A stretch of DNA of 64,000 nt from Nitrospirales bacterium. Lineage in GTDB: Bacteria > Nitrospirota > Nitrospiria > Nitrospirales > UBA8639. A model generated the notes under the pieces. The model was not told the origin of the DNA. It searched no databases and was given only the letters and a program-made list of their open reading frames with translations. The stretch lies in NCBI GenBank assembly GCA_029261355.1, contig JAJDBM010000047.1, positions 171,291 to 235,290 of the forward strand, written 5' to 3'. The position numbers were made by a program, and so were the translations under genes. How positions within the stretch are numbered: the stretch's first letter is position 1; the number at the start of each line of letters is the position of its first letter. Positions 17,850 through 26,745 of this stretch are shown here, piece by piece.

Positions 17850-18101
17850 TTAAGAAGAGGGGAGTTTAGGAGGATTCAGATTCGGATGTTTGGGAAGGGT
17901 TCGTGCTTGCTCAGTACTTGCTGACAATGCACTAATATTTTCTTGGCGGACGGCTTCATAGAGCTCTTCTCGTAACACACGCATTTCTGTGGGGCATTCT
18001 ATCCCTAATCGAACTTGCCCACCCTTCACTTGCACGAGAACTATCCGAATATCCTCGCCAATACGAATGGCTTCATCTTTTTTTCTTGTAAGTATCAGCA
18101 T
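17850..18101 (-). CDS. csrA: Carbon storage regulator CsrA, with extended tail
   Basis: An 83-residue CsrA. The opening MLILTRKKDEAIRIG and the later VRLGIECP are the RNA-binding strands of the family; Arg at VLREELY is conserved. CsrA binds GGA motifs in mRNA leaders and blocks translation, often of flagellin. Typical CsrA is 61-75 residues; here a hydrophilic, Pro/Ser-rich tail (about 20 residues) is added. It lies downstream of fliW, its protein antagonist. A poly-T stretch follows the stop (around 17822-17842), but without a convincing stem. Confidence 0.95.
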   Translation of the reverse strand: MLILTRKKDEAIRIGEDIRIVLVQVKGGQVRLGIECPTEMRVLREELYEAVRQENISALSASTEQARTLPKHPNLNPPKLPSS

Positions 18102-18163
18102 AGCCGTCCGTGGCGATTCTCGTATTCAATAATAACTATATTCAATACCGCTGGACAAAGTAA

Positions 18164-18646
18164 TTATGAGGCTTTCACAACCTCTTGTTCACACACCGTT
18201 TCTTTTTGAGGTGATTCTGTCACTTCGGCGAATAGGGGAACTTGTAATGGAATAGACTCATGCAGAATAATTTGCTTAGCAACCCGAGTCCGTAAATTCA
18301 CCACAATTGGTGCTCGTAAATTTGCCGTCGCCTGGTCAGGCCTGTTCGCAGGAATACTTACAGTAACGACAATCTCGACCTGATCATCTGGCAATATGCT
18401 CAGATCTTTCACATTTTCTTCTGTGAGCTGTGCATGGAAGTCAGACTCGATAAAATCAGCTCGTACAATGATGACAGCCAAAGATGCTTCGTCGAGAGAT
18501 TGAAGCCATTGGTACCCAGAATTTTGCTCAACATCAAAGACGACATAGCGAGTATGCCGAGGGAGACCAACGAGCCCAGCGGGAAACGTAATAATCGCAT
18601 CCTCAGATATTTCAAGTTCCCCAAAACGACTCGTGGAAATTTTCAT
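18164..18646 (-). CDS. fliW: Flagellar assembly factor FliW
   Basis: A 160-residue FliW with typical SRFGELEISEDAIITFPAGLVG N-terminal segment and NLRAPIVVNLRT in the second half. FliW binds CsrA outside its RNA site and also binds flagellin, forming the FliW-CsrA-flagellin switch that matches flagellin translation to secretion. The tail after about residue 140 is polar and variable. It precedes csrA by 62 bases in the same direction, the usual arrangement. Confidence 0.95.
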   Translation of the reverse strand: MKISTSRFGELEISEDAIITFPAGLVGLPRHTRYVVFDVEQNSGYQWLQSLDEASLAVIIVRADFIESDFHAQLTEENVKDLSILPDDQVEIVVTVSIPANRPDQATANLRAPIVVNLRTRVAKQIILHESIPLQVPLFAEVTESPQKETVCEQEVVKAS

Positions 18647-18728
18647 GGCGTTCCCTTATTTCCCAATGATCATAACATGCATTCGTGACGCTTCCCATCT
18701 ATCCTTGAAACAGATCTCGTATTCATTA

Positions 18729-18754
18729 CTATCGGTTCTTTTTCACAAAGGTTA
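18729..18754 (-). promoter_or_regulatory. Sigma-28-like promoter for fliW-csrA (candidate)
   Basis: Read on the minus strand, TAACCTTT and ACCGATAG are spaced by ten bases, compared with the sigma-28 consensus TAAAGTTT-N11-GCCGATAA (6 of 8 in each box, spacer one base short). The -10 box ends about 80 bases before the fliW ATG. Flagellar context makes the match more likely, but the short spacer is a weakness. Confidence 0.4.
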
Positions 18755-18885
18755 AGCCTAACATTAGTTGGAAACCACGTTTTTGCGAATTCGTTCGACC
18801 TTCATCATTCCAGGCCAAAAATAGACAAGAGATTATCGATAACCAGAGGCATGAATTCCACGGCCTTACAAAAAATCACTTTCAT

Positions 18886-19290
18886 TTAATAACTGACAGA
18901 CAGACTATTGTGATGAAGGCACAACACATCTCGCACTGCCTGACGTAACTGCTGAGGCTCGATTGGTAAACTACGAAACATGTCAAGTTGAAATTCATCA
19001 CAGATCTGTTCCGCTTCGGTGATGGAATAATCGGAAGATAAACCCAACACTGGCATATAGTGCTCACTCTTTTTTCCCATATCTTGAATATTTTTATGGA
19101 AAATCCACCAATCATTCTCTCGTAATGGAAGTCCAAGCACGATCCCGACAATATCATCACGGGACTCGAACGCATCGAGTGAATCGGAAGGATGTGCAAA
19201 GAGCAGCAGTTCATCATGATCATATTCCAAGAGAGTGGACAGTAAAGATCGTTGAAGCGGATCTGAGTCAATGAGCATAAGGCAGGACAT
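18886..19290 (-). CDS. Degenerate receiver-domain protein (pseudo-receiver)
   Basis: A 134-residue protein with the size and layout of a CheY-like receiver: acidic pair Asp8/Asp10 in LIDSDP, a hydroxyl residue in LGLSSD (about 85) and the typical last helix PQQLRQAVRDVL. The phosphoacceptor aspartate position is glycine (Gly53 in IVLGLPL) and the conserved lysine position is leucine (Leu108 in RSLPI), so classical phosphorylation is unlikely. Its ATG shares a base with the TAA of the diguanylate cyclase gene, so expression is coupled. It could act as a docking or c-di-GMP-related adaptor; the function is unknown. Confidence 0.7.
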   Translation of the reverse strand: MSCLMLIDSDPLQRSLLSTLLEYDHDELLLFAHPSDSLDAFESRDDIVGIVLGLPLRENDWWIFHKNIQDMGKKSEHYMPVLGLSSDYSITEAEQICDEFQLDMFRSLPIEPQQLRQAVRDVLCLHHNSLSVSY

Positions 19291-20249
19291 TAGGATTCTG
19301 GCCTCGCGACGAGAAGAGGCTTAGATTTGCATTCCTTCTCATACTCCAAATATTCCACACCATCTCGACCATTCCCCTTCACCAAATACAAGGCGCTATC
19401 AGCCGTACCAATTAGGGCGCGAACATCACCGACAAACGGATTCATCCACGTCGTGACGCCTTGACTGACTGTAATTTGAATGGAAGATCCAGGAATAGTA
19501 ATTGGTTCGTCCGAGAGAGAAGCTTGAAGACGCTCTGCCTGCTTGATAGCTGTCGAAACATCGCTCCCGGGTAGGACAATGAGGAATTCTTCACCCCCAT
19601 ATCGTCCAATGGCATCATACGATCGTAAACATTCATGAAACCGTCGAGTGACTTCGACAAGAACATAATCACCAGCTAAATGACCATGAGTATCATTCAC
19701 TCGTTTAAAATCATCAAGGTCAGCCATAATCAAACTTAAAGGAAGATTTTCACGTTCAGCTCGATTTAACTCACGATGAAGATGTTCAAGAATCGCTCCA
19801 TGATTCAATGTCTGTGTTAATGGATCTTGCATGGCTTGAACTCGAAGCGTCTCTCGAGCCGTAATCAACTCAGCCTGTAAATCAACAATACGCTTCCCAG
19901 AACGAAGACGAGCCTCGAGTTCTCCTAGATGAAAAGGTTTACATAAATAATCATCAGCTCCCGCTTCGAGTCCAGCTATTAAATCTTTTGTCTCATCTTT
20001 TCCTGTTAACAAAATCACATATACATAGGGATTTGGTGATTGCGCTCGAAGCTTCTGACAGACCTGCAAACCATCTAACTCAGGCATCATCCAATCAAGA
20101 ATCGCAATTTGTGGAGCCTGATCTGATTGCAAAATCTTCCATGCTTCCCCTCCATCACTGCAAGTCACCACCTCATGGCCCCATTGACGCAAACGGTACA
20201 CAACCATATGCAGAGTTAAGGGATCATCATCAGCAACTAATACACGCAT
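19290..20249 (-). CDS. Response regulator with GGDEF domain (diguanylate cyclase)
   Basis: A 319-residue PleD/WspR-like protein. The receiver has Asp52 as phosphoacceptor (AILDWMMP) and Lys104 (YLCKPF). The GGDEF domain has the active GGEEF signature at 218-222 and an RxxD inhibitory site (RSYD, 209-212) five residues upstream, so product inhibition by c-di-GMP is expected. Phosphorylation should switch on c-di-GMP synthesis. The gene follows flgL on the same strand after a 233-base gap and is coupled to the degenerate receiver. An AGGGAAG site sits seven bases before ATG. Confidence 0.9.
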   Translation of the reverse strand: MRVLVADDDPLTLHMVVYRLRQWGHEVVTCSDGGEAWKILQSDQAPQIAILDWMMPELDGLQVCQKLRAQSPNPYVYVILLTGKDETKDLIAGLEAGADDYLCKPFHLGELEARLRSGKRIVDLQAELITARETLRVQAMQDPLTQTLNHGAILEHLHRELNRAERENLPLSLIMADLDDFKRVNDTHGHLAGDYVLVEVTRRFHECLRSYDAIGRYGGEEFLIVLPGSDVSTAIKQAERLQASLSDEPITIPGSSIQITVSQGVTTWMNPFVGDVRALIGTADSALYLVKGNGRDGVEYLEYEKECKSKPLLVARPES

Positions 20250-20482
20250 ATCACAACTTCCCTACAAGAGTCCTTGAAAATATAGAAACAAAAGTGAAAT
20301 CCACCGTACACAGATTGAAGGAAAATTTTTGGCAATATTTCAATATAACGGACACGAGATAAACGGAACACCGACACACAAAAATCCACAAAATTAGGAA
20401 CAGGATTCCTCTATGGATGTATCGGAAATTGTGCGGTAAATCTAAAGGACAAGATAAGGGGACCGACTAAAACGGAAAGAAA

Positions 20483-21610
20483 CTAACGAAGAAAATTCAG
20501 TAGAGTTGTTTCATATTGCCGAGCCAAGACCGATAGGGAAGCTTCCAGGTTCACTTGGAAGGAAGCCAGTTCGGATGCCACCTTTGCAATGTCTGTATCT
20601 TCAAACTCTGAGCGAAGAGCATCGACATTCACCTTCACCAGACTGAGGCTATCTTTTACTGTATCTAAACGATTTACCCGAGAACCGACATCCGCTCGAG
20701 CATTTGTTACTTGAGTTAATCCATTATCTAAATTGGCAAGTGCCGTAGCAATTCCATCTTGGTCATTCGTCGCCAAGGCTTGATGAAAGTCTTGAAATGC
20801 CGTGAAGAGATTGACGGTCGGCCCAGAGAATACTTGACTCCCAGAGATATTCGTACTCACGGTTTTGCCATCGCCAATCTCAATCGCAATTGCGTTCGCA
20901 TCGCCTTGATAGGTATATCCCGCTCGCGTATAAAAGACATCTCCGGTCGCTGGCGTTCCGCTAATCGTCGCCGTCAGCCCATCAAAACTGAGCGGGCTAC
21001 CTGCTCCGGATGTTTCTGTTTCCCCTGTGGTCAGATTCAATACATCATAATTCGTTCCGTTGAACTGAATTTCATAGAGGTTAGGTTCTAACGCCGCAGC
21101 CGACGCCACCACCGTACTGATTCCTCCAGTACCGGTATTATTGACACCAACCGATGAGGTGGCCGTTCCCAATACATAAGGATCAGTTTGAGTTTCATGG
21201 CCAGCGAAAATAGACCGCCCATTGAGTTGGGTATTGGCTAATCCAGAAAGTGATTGAAATAACTGATTCACTTCCTTCCCGATATTCGACCGCTCAACCG
21301 CGGAGTTGGTCGCATTGGCTGCCTGAACCGCTAATTCTCTTGCACGAATCAAGGTATTGCTGACTGCCCCAAATGTGCTACCCGAAACAGTTAAGCGTGC
21401 CACCGCTTCATTCACAGAAAAGAGTCGTCGATCTGTAGTCTGGATAACATTTTTAAACTGGCTGATACGCTCAGCTGCGGCTGGATCATCAGACGGACGA
21501 TTCACTCGTTTACCAGAAGAAATCTGTTCTTGTCGTTCAAATATTTGGCGCCGGGAATTTTGAACATCACTCAACAATGTAGCGACCTGCTGACGATCTG
21601 TTACTTTCAT
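20483..21610 (-). CDS. flgL: Flagellar hook-filament junction protein FlgL (HAP3)
   Basis: A 375-residue protein with flagellin-like ends: the N terminus has RQQVATLLSDVQNSRRQIFERQEQISSG-type helix and a KRVNRPSDDPAAAERI loop, and the C terminus ends VLARQYETTLLNFL. The middle is variable and Thr/Gly-rich. FlgL forms the last junction ring between hook and filament. It follows flgK by about 56 bases, the usual order, and needs the FlgN chaperone, encoded three genes upstream. Length is in the normal range for the family. Confidence 0.93.
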   Translation of the reverse strand: MKVTDRQQVATLLSDVQNSRRQIFERQEQISSGKRVNRPSDDPAAAERISQFKNVIQTTDRRLFSVNEAVARLTVSGSTFGAVSNTLIRARELAVQAANATNSAVERSNIGKEVNQLFQSLSGLANTQLNGRSIFAGHETQTDPYVLGTATSSVGVNNTGTGGISTVVASAAALEPNLYEIQFNGTNYDVLNLTTGETETSGAGSPLSFDGLTATISGTPATGDVFYTRAGYTYQGDANAIAIEIGDGKTVSTNISGSQVFSGPTVNLFTAFQDFHQALATNDQDGIATALANLDNGLTQVTNARADVGSRVNRLDTVKDSLSLVKVNVDALRSEFEDTDIAKVASELASFQVNLEASLSVLARQYETTLLNFLR

Positions 21611-21666
21611 GAATAACTCTCAGGAACAATTTTGTTATGCATAGACACTATCGACCTCCCAAAGAC

Positions 21667-23325
21667 CTACCTTCCTAAAGATAGAACAGTTTGCAATAGA
21701 TCATCTGCGACGGTAATTAAACGGGCTGAGGCCTCAAACGCTCGCTGAAAACTCAAGAGACTCGTTAATTCTTCATCTAAGGAAACACCAGATACCCCCT
21801 CACGAAACGTCTCAACTTGTTCGGTTTCTGCTGTTTTAGCGAGCAAAGATAAGCTGACCTCGCGAGAAGCACTCCCAACATTTCCTGCTGTAATCGTGTG
21901 GTAATCGTTCAACGTGACGTCTCCCAACGTCGCTTGTCTCGTCGTGTGGATATCTATAAGCGCGAGGGCATTGAGGTTATTTCCAGGAATTCCCCCCGCG
22001 GTTGATGACGCTGCGATATCATCCGTATCCGTAAGTGCCACCGAAAAATCGGCAGCTGCCCCTTTATGCGCACTCGCCGTAAACACATCACCTGCGGCAG
22101 GCGCGCCCGTATTGTCTGTAATCACCACTGTGAGACCATCAAACACTATATTATTGCCAGACGTATAGGTTTGAGCACTTAATACAGTCGTACCATTCGT
22201 CGTATCGAGGACATTAAACGTCGTCGCATTAGTAAAGGCAATTTGATAATTATTCAGTGTGAGAGAACTCGCAGTTGAGATTGAAGCGGATGTTCCCTCT
22301 GCTCCACCGGTATTCCCCGCATGTGCCAAAGGAGCCTCAGGACTGAGCGCGGCAAAGAAGGCATTTCCCGTATCCCCATCTAAGTCATACCCAGCTTCAT
22401 GCTGTTGATTATATTCATTTACCAGAGCCGCGACGTTTCGATCCAATCGATCTTGAAACCCTGTAATATCGGTATCTCGAAGCGTGAGGAGCCCATTAAC
22501 CCGTCCATCATGAATTCGTGGAGTGATAACAAATTCCGTCCCATCACTTCGCACAAACGCCACATCATTTAATGGTGGATTATCTGGATCCGGAGATTGA
22601 ACAAGCGAATTGGCTGTATTGCCTCCGACAAGCATTTGCCCACCCACCATAATGGCCAACCCATCCCGCCCTTCCAATGGGGTGACATCAATCAGCTCAG
22701 ACATCTCATTGACTCGGAGTTGCCGTTGATCTCTGAGATCATGAGCCGCGCCGCCACTCGCCTCGGCATGAAAAATCGAATCATTCAATGTGGCAATTCC
22801 GGTCGCCAAGCTATTGATCGTGGTGAGATGTCGTTGAATCTCCCCGTCCGCATCTCTACGAATTTGAACTAATCCTCCAGCGATGCGATTGATCTCATCA
22901 CTCAACGAATTTCCTTTCCCAAGAAGCACCGTCCGCTGTACCGTCCCTTCTGGATTGGTGGCCACATCCCGAACAGCATTAAAAAACTCTGTCAACCCAC
23001 GAGCAATCCCACTATTCTCCGTCTCAGTAAATACACCATCAGCTTGCACCAGATAACTATTACGTGCGTCAAGGCGGCCGACATCTTCCTTGAGTTTGGA
23101 AATTTGTTTTTCTAAAAAGACATCAACGTTACGTCGAATCTCACCAACTCGAACACCAGATGCCTCCTGCCCATTCGCTGGAGTGGCGGCTTCAAGAATA
23201 ACGCTCTGACGGGAATAACCTTTAGTTTCAATATTGCTAATATTATGAGATGTCGTTGCTAAACCTTGCTGATGTGCACGAATACCCGATCGACCAATTT
23301 CAAATAAATGTCCAATCCCTGCCAT
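21667..23325 (-). CDS. flgK: Flagellar hook-associated protein FlgK (HAP1)
   Basis: A 552-residue FlgK. The N terminus IGRSGIRAHQQGLATTSHNISNIETKGYSRQ-type segment is the shared rod/hook motif and the C terminus (ELTSLLSFQRAFEASARLI) is the conserved pair for the helical core. A large central insertion (about residues 310-460) is rich in Thr, Ala, Asn and Gly and contains a DUF1217-like beta-rich part, so it likely faces outward. FlgK is the first junction protein. An AAGGA site precedes ATG by nine bases; flgN ends seven bases upstream. Confidence 0.93.
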   Translation of the reverse strand: MAGIGHLFEIGRSGIRAHQQGLATTSHNISNIETKGYSRQSVILEAATPANGQEASGVRVGEIRRNVDVFLEKQISKLKEDVGRLDARNSYLVQADGVFTETENSGIARGLTEFFNAVRDVATNPEGTVQRTVLLGKGNSLSDEINRIAGGLVQIRRDADGEIQRHLTTINSLATGIATLNDSIFHAEASGGAAHDLRDQRQLRVNEMSELIDVTPLEGRDGLAIMVGGQMLVGGNTANSLVQSPDPDNPPLNDVAFVRSDGTEFVITPRIHDGRVNGLLTLRDTDITGFQDRLDRNVAALVNEYNQQHEAGYDLDGDTGNAFFAALSPEAPLAHAGNTGGAEGTSASISTASSLTLNNYQIAFTNATTFNVLDTTNGTTVLSAQTYTSGNNIVFDGLTVVITDNTGAPAAGDVFTASAHKGAAADFSVALTDTDDIAASSTAGGIPGNNLNALALIDIHTTRQATLGDVTLNDYHTITAGNVGSASREVSLSLLAKTAETEQVETFREGVSGVSLDEELTSLLSFQRAFEASARLITVADDLLQTVLSLGR

Positions 23326-23331
23326 TCTCGG

Positions 23332-23823
23332 TTATCCTTGTACATTCAATGACGTCGGAACACTGGGAGTCGACATCTGCCCTGACTTCCCATAGACCGG
23401 CTGCAATCCCAAACCTTCCTGTACCACCTTCATAGCTTCTCTCACCACATGAATTCCCCGACTCAACAATCCTGAATTGCGATCACTGAATTCCTTCACT
23501 TCCGCACCGATCGACATTAACTCGCTCAAGACATGTTTCGCAGGAAGCGCAAGCGGCAATTTAGACTGGAGCAACCATTTCAATGACACATCCTGCACTC
23601 GATTCCCACTCAAGACCCTGCCGCAAGCCACCCGATCGTTTTCTAACTTGGTAATTGAAGCCAATAGGGTTTCCTTTTGATCGGCAATATGAACAAGGCG
23701 CTGATAATTGAGCGTTCGTAACACGGTCCACTCCTCCTTGAGTAATTCGAGAAGTTTTCCATAGGCTTGGCATTCTTCGCGCAGCAGTTGGGACAGTTGT
23801 TGCCAATGATGCTCATGGGTCAT
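23332..23823 (-). CDS. flgN: FlgN-family flagellar secretion chaperone
   Basis: A 163-residue, mostly helical protein with a leucine-rich N-terminal coiled coil (QLSQLLREECQAYGKLLEL and KEEWTVLRTLNYQRLVHI), the pattern of FlgN. FlgN keeps FlgK and FlgL unfolded and takes them to the export gate. The C-terminal 25 residues are Gly/Pro/Ser-rich and end near the flgK start. Its place directly before flgK and after flgM is the standard one. Confidence 0.85.
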   Translation of the reverse strand: MTHEHHWQQLSQLLREECQAYGKLLELLKEEWTVLRTLNYQRLVHIADQKETLLASITKLENDRVACGRVLSGNRVQDVSLKWLLQSKLPLALPAKHVLSELMSIGAEVKEFSDRNSGLLSRGIHVVREAMKVVQEGLGLQPVYGKSGQMSTPSVPTSLNVQG

Positions 23824-23849
23824 GAGACTACACCTTTCATCTGGTGAGC

Positions 23850-24170
23850 TTAGGAAACAGCAATGGTATTGAGTATCGTGTCGCGCGAGAGGACATCAGC
23901 AACCTGTTCCGCATTTGCCAGAGACTGTTGCTGCTTCAGCGCATCTCTAATGGTCTCAACACGATCAACCCGAACGTCAGGCTCACGACTGATTTTACTC
24001 GTCACCTCCCTCACCTCCTTGGCAAAGGCTGAAAGAGCAACGTCATCTCCAGAGCGACCAATGGGACTGCTCTTGAATTGCCGCTGGTCACTGCCAACAA
24101 CGGTTTTTGCTTGACTCGTCGAAAAAAGCCGACCCAGCTCTCCACTGGGGTCTAGGCTGGAAATGGTCAT
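23850..24170 (-). CDS. flgM: Anti-sigma-28 factor FlgM
   Basis: A 106-residue FlgM. The N-terminal half is disordered-looking (Ser/Gly/Gln), and the C-terminal half contains the helix pair VRVDRVETIRDALKQQQS-type segment that binds sigma-28 (FliA), followed by VADVLSRDTILN. FlgM blocks sigma-28 until the hook is complete and FlgM is exported. The ATG here has AAGGAGG ten bases upstream; the GTG nine bases earlier would have the site too close. A sigma-28-like promoter just upstream would give autogenous control. Confidence 0.9.
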   Translation of the reverse strand: MTISSLDPSGELGRLFSTSQAKTVVGSDQRQFKSSPIGRSGDDVALSAFAKEVREVTSKISREPDVRVDRVETIRDALKQQQSLANAEQVADVLSRDTILNTIAVS

Positions 24171-24206
24171 AGTTAACACGCCTCCTTCAATAAGACATAT
24201 TTAACT

Positions 24207-24233
24207 ATATCGGAGGTAATGAGAGAGAACTTA
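24207..24233 (-). promoter_or_regulatory. Sigma-28-like promoter for flgM-flgN-flgK-flgL (candidate)
   Basis: On the minus strand TAAG, a 15-base spacer and TCCGATAT fit the sigma-28 pattern TAAA-N15-GCCGATAA, with correct spacing and 6 of 8 matches in the -10 box. The predicted start of transcription is about 30 bases before the flgM ATG. The FlgM/FlgK/FlgL genes are typical sigma-28 targets. Confidence 0.6.
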
Positions 24234-24384
24234 AGAAGATATCGTGGAACAACCCAGAATTCTTGGCAAAGAAGATGGAAAACATACAAAATGACACCTC
24301 ATGAGCCATCATGCACTATCAGACAGCTCTCCTTTCACACTGCACCATCTAATTGCCTGCCCCATCATATGTGTATGAGAGAGG

Positions 24385-24726
24385 CTAGGGCTTTAATTGG
24401 CCTGACATTCGAGGATGAGTAGGCTCCTCAGCTAACGAAGACAGAACAAAGTCAGCGAGGCCAATGCCACCAGATTTGGCAGCACGCTTCCCAATTTCTT
24501 CATCATAAAATGAATGAAACGTTTCTCCCATAGGATTCGCTGTCATACTCCCTTTGGGAACCGTGGTTCGCATGGTCTTCATCAGATAGGAGAGAAAATA
24601 ACTTTCATATTCCTCAGCGGCTTTGCGAATATTTTGAGGGTCACGAGTTTTCTGGAATTCCTGAGTGCGAGCGACATCAAGAGCTTGGATTGGGGAGATA
24701 GGGCTAGAGCCAAAGATACCATCCAT
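24385..24726 (-). CDS. flgJ: FlgJ-type rod-binding protein (no muramidase domain)
   Basis: A 113-residue protein matching the N-terminal rod-binding (scaffold) part of FlgJ: the central AAEEYESYFLSYLMKTMRTTV is the conserved segment and GGIGLADFVLSSL is the usual C-terminal helix. Enterobacterial FlgJ has a C-terminal muramidase that opens the peptidoglycan; it is absent here, as in many non-enteric flagella, so another enzyme must do this. ATG has GGAGG five bases upstream. It lies between flgI and flgM. Confidence 0.88.
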   Translation of the reverse strand: MDGIFGSSPISPIQALDVARTQEFQKTRDPQNIRKAAEEYESYFLSYLMKTMRTTVPKGSMTANPMGETFHSFYDEEIGKRAAKSGGIGLADFVLSSLAEEPTHPRMSGQLKP

Positions 24727-24849
24727 TATCCCCCTCCATTCCTTTGACCGATCTCAACATTCATAGTATTTTCCCCTTCCATAATCCCCATGGCATAACT
24801 GCATTATTGTTGATCAACCGTAATCTACCGCCTTATTATTTTTAAGATC

Positions 24850-26025
24850 TTATATCATTTCCATATCGGCTTGAAGAGCTCCTGCGGCTTTCGCCGCAGT
24901 GAGAACAGCCACCAGATCACGTGGAGAGACCCCGATGAAATTTAATGCTTTGACTAGGTCCCCCAAGGTGACAGACTGATCTAGTTGAATCACACGTCCA
25001 GGCTCCTCTTCAACGGTAGTATCAGACTCTGGTGTGACGACAGTCTCCCCCGCGGCGTCCCCAATGAGACCAGGCGCCTCCGGCTGAGAGACATCAAACG
25101 TTGTTTTAATTTTAATGGTCAAACTCCCATGAGAAATGGCCATACTAGACAACCTGACATGCTCCCCCATCACAATGGTCCCAGTGCGCTCATTCACGAT
25201 GACCTTGGCTTGCACATCCACCTTCACATCTAATCCTTCGACGGCCGAAATCAATTGCACTACTTTTCCTTTATAGGACTTTGGCATTACAACCTTCACC
25301 TGTCCCGAACTGATTGGTGAGGCCACACCAGATCCAAAATGCGTATTAATGGCTTCTGCCACACGAAGTGAGGTCGTAAAATCCGCATGTCGAATACTCA
25401 GTGAAAAGAATTCCCATTTTTCAATATTCAGCTTCACTGCTTTTTCAACGATCGCACCGCTAGGGATAATACCCCCAGACTGTTGATTTTTTGTCACCTT
25501 ACTCCCACCTCCACCCGCCTCAAACCCAGATGTCGAGATTGGTCCTTGTGCCACAGCATAGACTTGCTGATTCGGTGCTTTCAGAGGCGTAAGCAACAAT
25601 GTGCCCCCCTTGAGACTTTTTGCATTGGCAAGGGACGACACCTGAATATCCAATTTCATGCCAGGTCGTGCAAACGGAGGCAGCTTTGCTGTGACCATGA
25701 CAGAAGCCGTATTTTTAGTCAGCAATTGAATAGGATCGACCTTCAAATTAATCCCCATGGAATTGAGCATGGAAATAATGGCCTGGGCCGTAAACTGCCC
25801 ACCAACCACGGAATCTCCTGTACGATCCAGTCCAACCACTAAGCCATACCCAATCAATTGATTCTCACGAACCCCCTCAATTGAGGCAATGTCTTTAATT
25901 CGTGCCGCATCTCCAGAAAGCGGGAGCAACACACATGTCAGTACGAACAAGACGACATAAGAGATGAGATACATGCACGATTGCTTAAACATACAAGTAC
26001 GTGTTCCGGTGTCCAGACTTCGCAC
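24850..26025 (-). CDS. flgI: Flagellar P-ring protein FlgI
   Basis: A 391-residue FlgI. The mature part begins with ARIKDIASIEGVRENQLIGYGLVVGLDRTGD-type sequence, diagnostic for the family, and GAIVEKAV, VVMPKSYKG and VNERTGTIV segments follow. It forms the periplasmic P-ring bushing around the rod. A hydrophobic export signal (about residues 15-36) precedes the DAA cleavage region. The chosen start is the second of two neighbouring GTG codons, six bases after AAGGAG; the first GTG would be only three bases away. The gene is about 16 bases after flgH. Confidence 0.95.
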   Translation of the reverse strand: MRSLDTGTRTCMFKQSCMYLISYVVLFVLTCVLLPLSGDAARIKDIASIEGVRENQLIGYGLVVGLDRTGDSVVGGQFTAQAIISMLNSMGINLKVDPIQLLTKNTASVMVTAKLPPFARPGMKLDIQVSSLANAKSLKGGTLLLTPLKAPNQQVYAVAQGPISTSGFEAGGGGSKVTKNQQSGGIIPSGAIVEKAVKLNIEKWEFFSLSIRHADFTTSLRVAEAINTHFGSGVASPISSGQVKVVMPKSYKGKVVQLISAVEGLDVKVDVQAKVIVNERTGTIVMGEHVRLSSMAISHGSLTIKIKTTFDVSQPEAPGLIGDAAGETVVTPESDTTVEEEPGRVIQLDQSVTLGDLVKALNFIGVSPRDLVAVLTAAKAAGALQADMEMI

Positions 26026-26043
26026 CACCGACTCCTTACGTTG

Positions 26044-26745
26044 TTAAAAAGGAATAATCCAATCCAAAATCCTCACGAGCCATCCAGGACGTTGCACATC
26101 GTCCACAACCCCAAGCCCGGTATAGCCAATCTTGGCCTCTGCAATGGCAGAAGAAACGACCGTATTAGTGGTATCAAGGTCAATTCGTCGAACAATGCCC
26201 TTGAGAACCATCGTCTGCTTTTCACTATTCACTGTCACTTCTCGTTTTCCCTGAATCCGCAAGTCCCCATTCGGCAAGACTTCCGTCACACGAGTCGCAA
26301 TGGTCCCAGTTAAATTGTCCTCCCGCCTGGTTGAACCCGTTCCTTCAAACTCATTCTCAGTACTTGAATCAATTCCAAGCCCTTCAGTAAAGGTTGAGGC
26401 AAAATTATTGAATCCAAAGATTGAACCACCGATGGTGTTCTTATAGGTCGATTCACGATCGGCTGTCGTACTGGCCGACTTTGATCCACTATTCTGCTCA
26501 ACAATCCGAACAATCACAATGTCACCGACTCGGCTTGCGCGTCGATCTTCGAATAGATAGGCGCGACCATTGTCCTCCTGCCACAATGATCCAGTTGTTT
26601 CCGGGAGTGACAGTGGGGGCTGGACAAATGAAGAATCATCATCCTCCTCAATCGGCTTGGGGGACATGGAACATCCCGACAAGAGGATCAGCACGCAAGC
26701 CGCAGCCAAACAATTCCATTGGAACCATCTGCTGATATTCCTCAA
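26044..26745 (-). CDS. flgH: Flagellar L-ring lipoprotein FlgH
   Basis: A 233-residue FlgH with signal peptide and lipobox LSGC (Cys25), so it is lipidated and placed in the outer membrane as the L-ring. SLWQEDNGRAYLFEDRRASRVGDIVIVRI-type sequence and KREVTVNSEKQTMVLKGIVR near the end are the conserved parts. The start is TTG, overlapping the flgA stop (TTGA) with GAGG seven bases upstream. An L-ring shows that the cell has an outer membrane. Confidence 0.95.
   Translation of the reverse strand: MRNISRWFQWNCLAAACVLILLSGCSMSPKPIEEDDDSSFVQPPLSLPETTGSLWQEDNGRAYLFEDRRASRVGDIVIVRIVEQNSGSKSASTTADRESTYKNTIGGSIFGFNNFASTFTEGLGIDSSTENEFEGTGSTRREDNLTGTIATRVTEVLPNGDLRIQGKREVTVNSEKQTMVLKGIVRRIDLDTTNTVVSSAIAEAKIGYTGLGVVDDVQRPGWLVRILDWIIPF

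Noticed and set aside
21914..22168. Plus-strand frames inside flgK, flgG and cheA genes
   Set aside because: All are shadows of well-supported minus-strand genes, without ribosome binding sites or family features.
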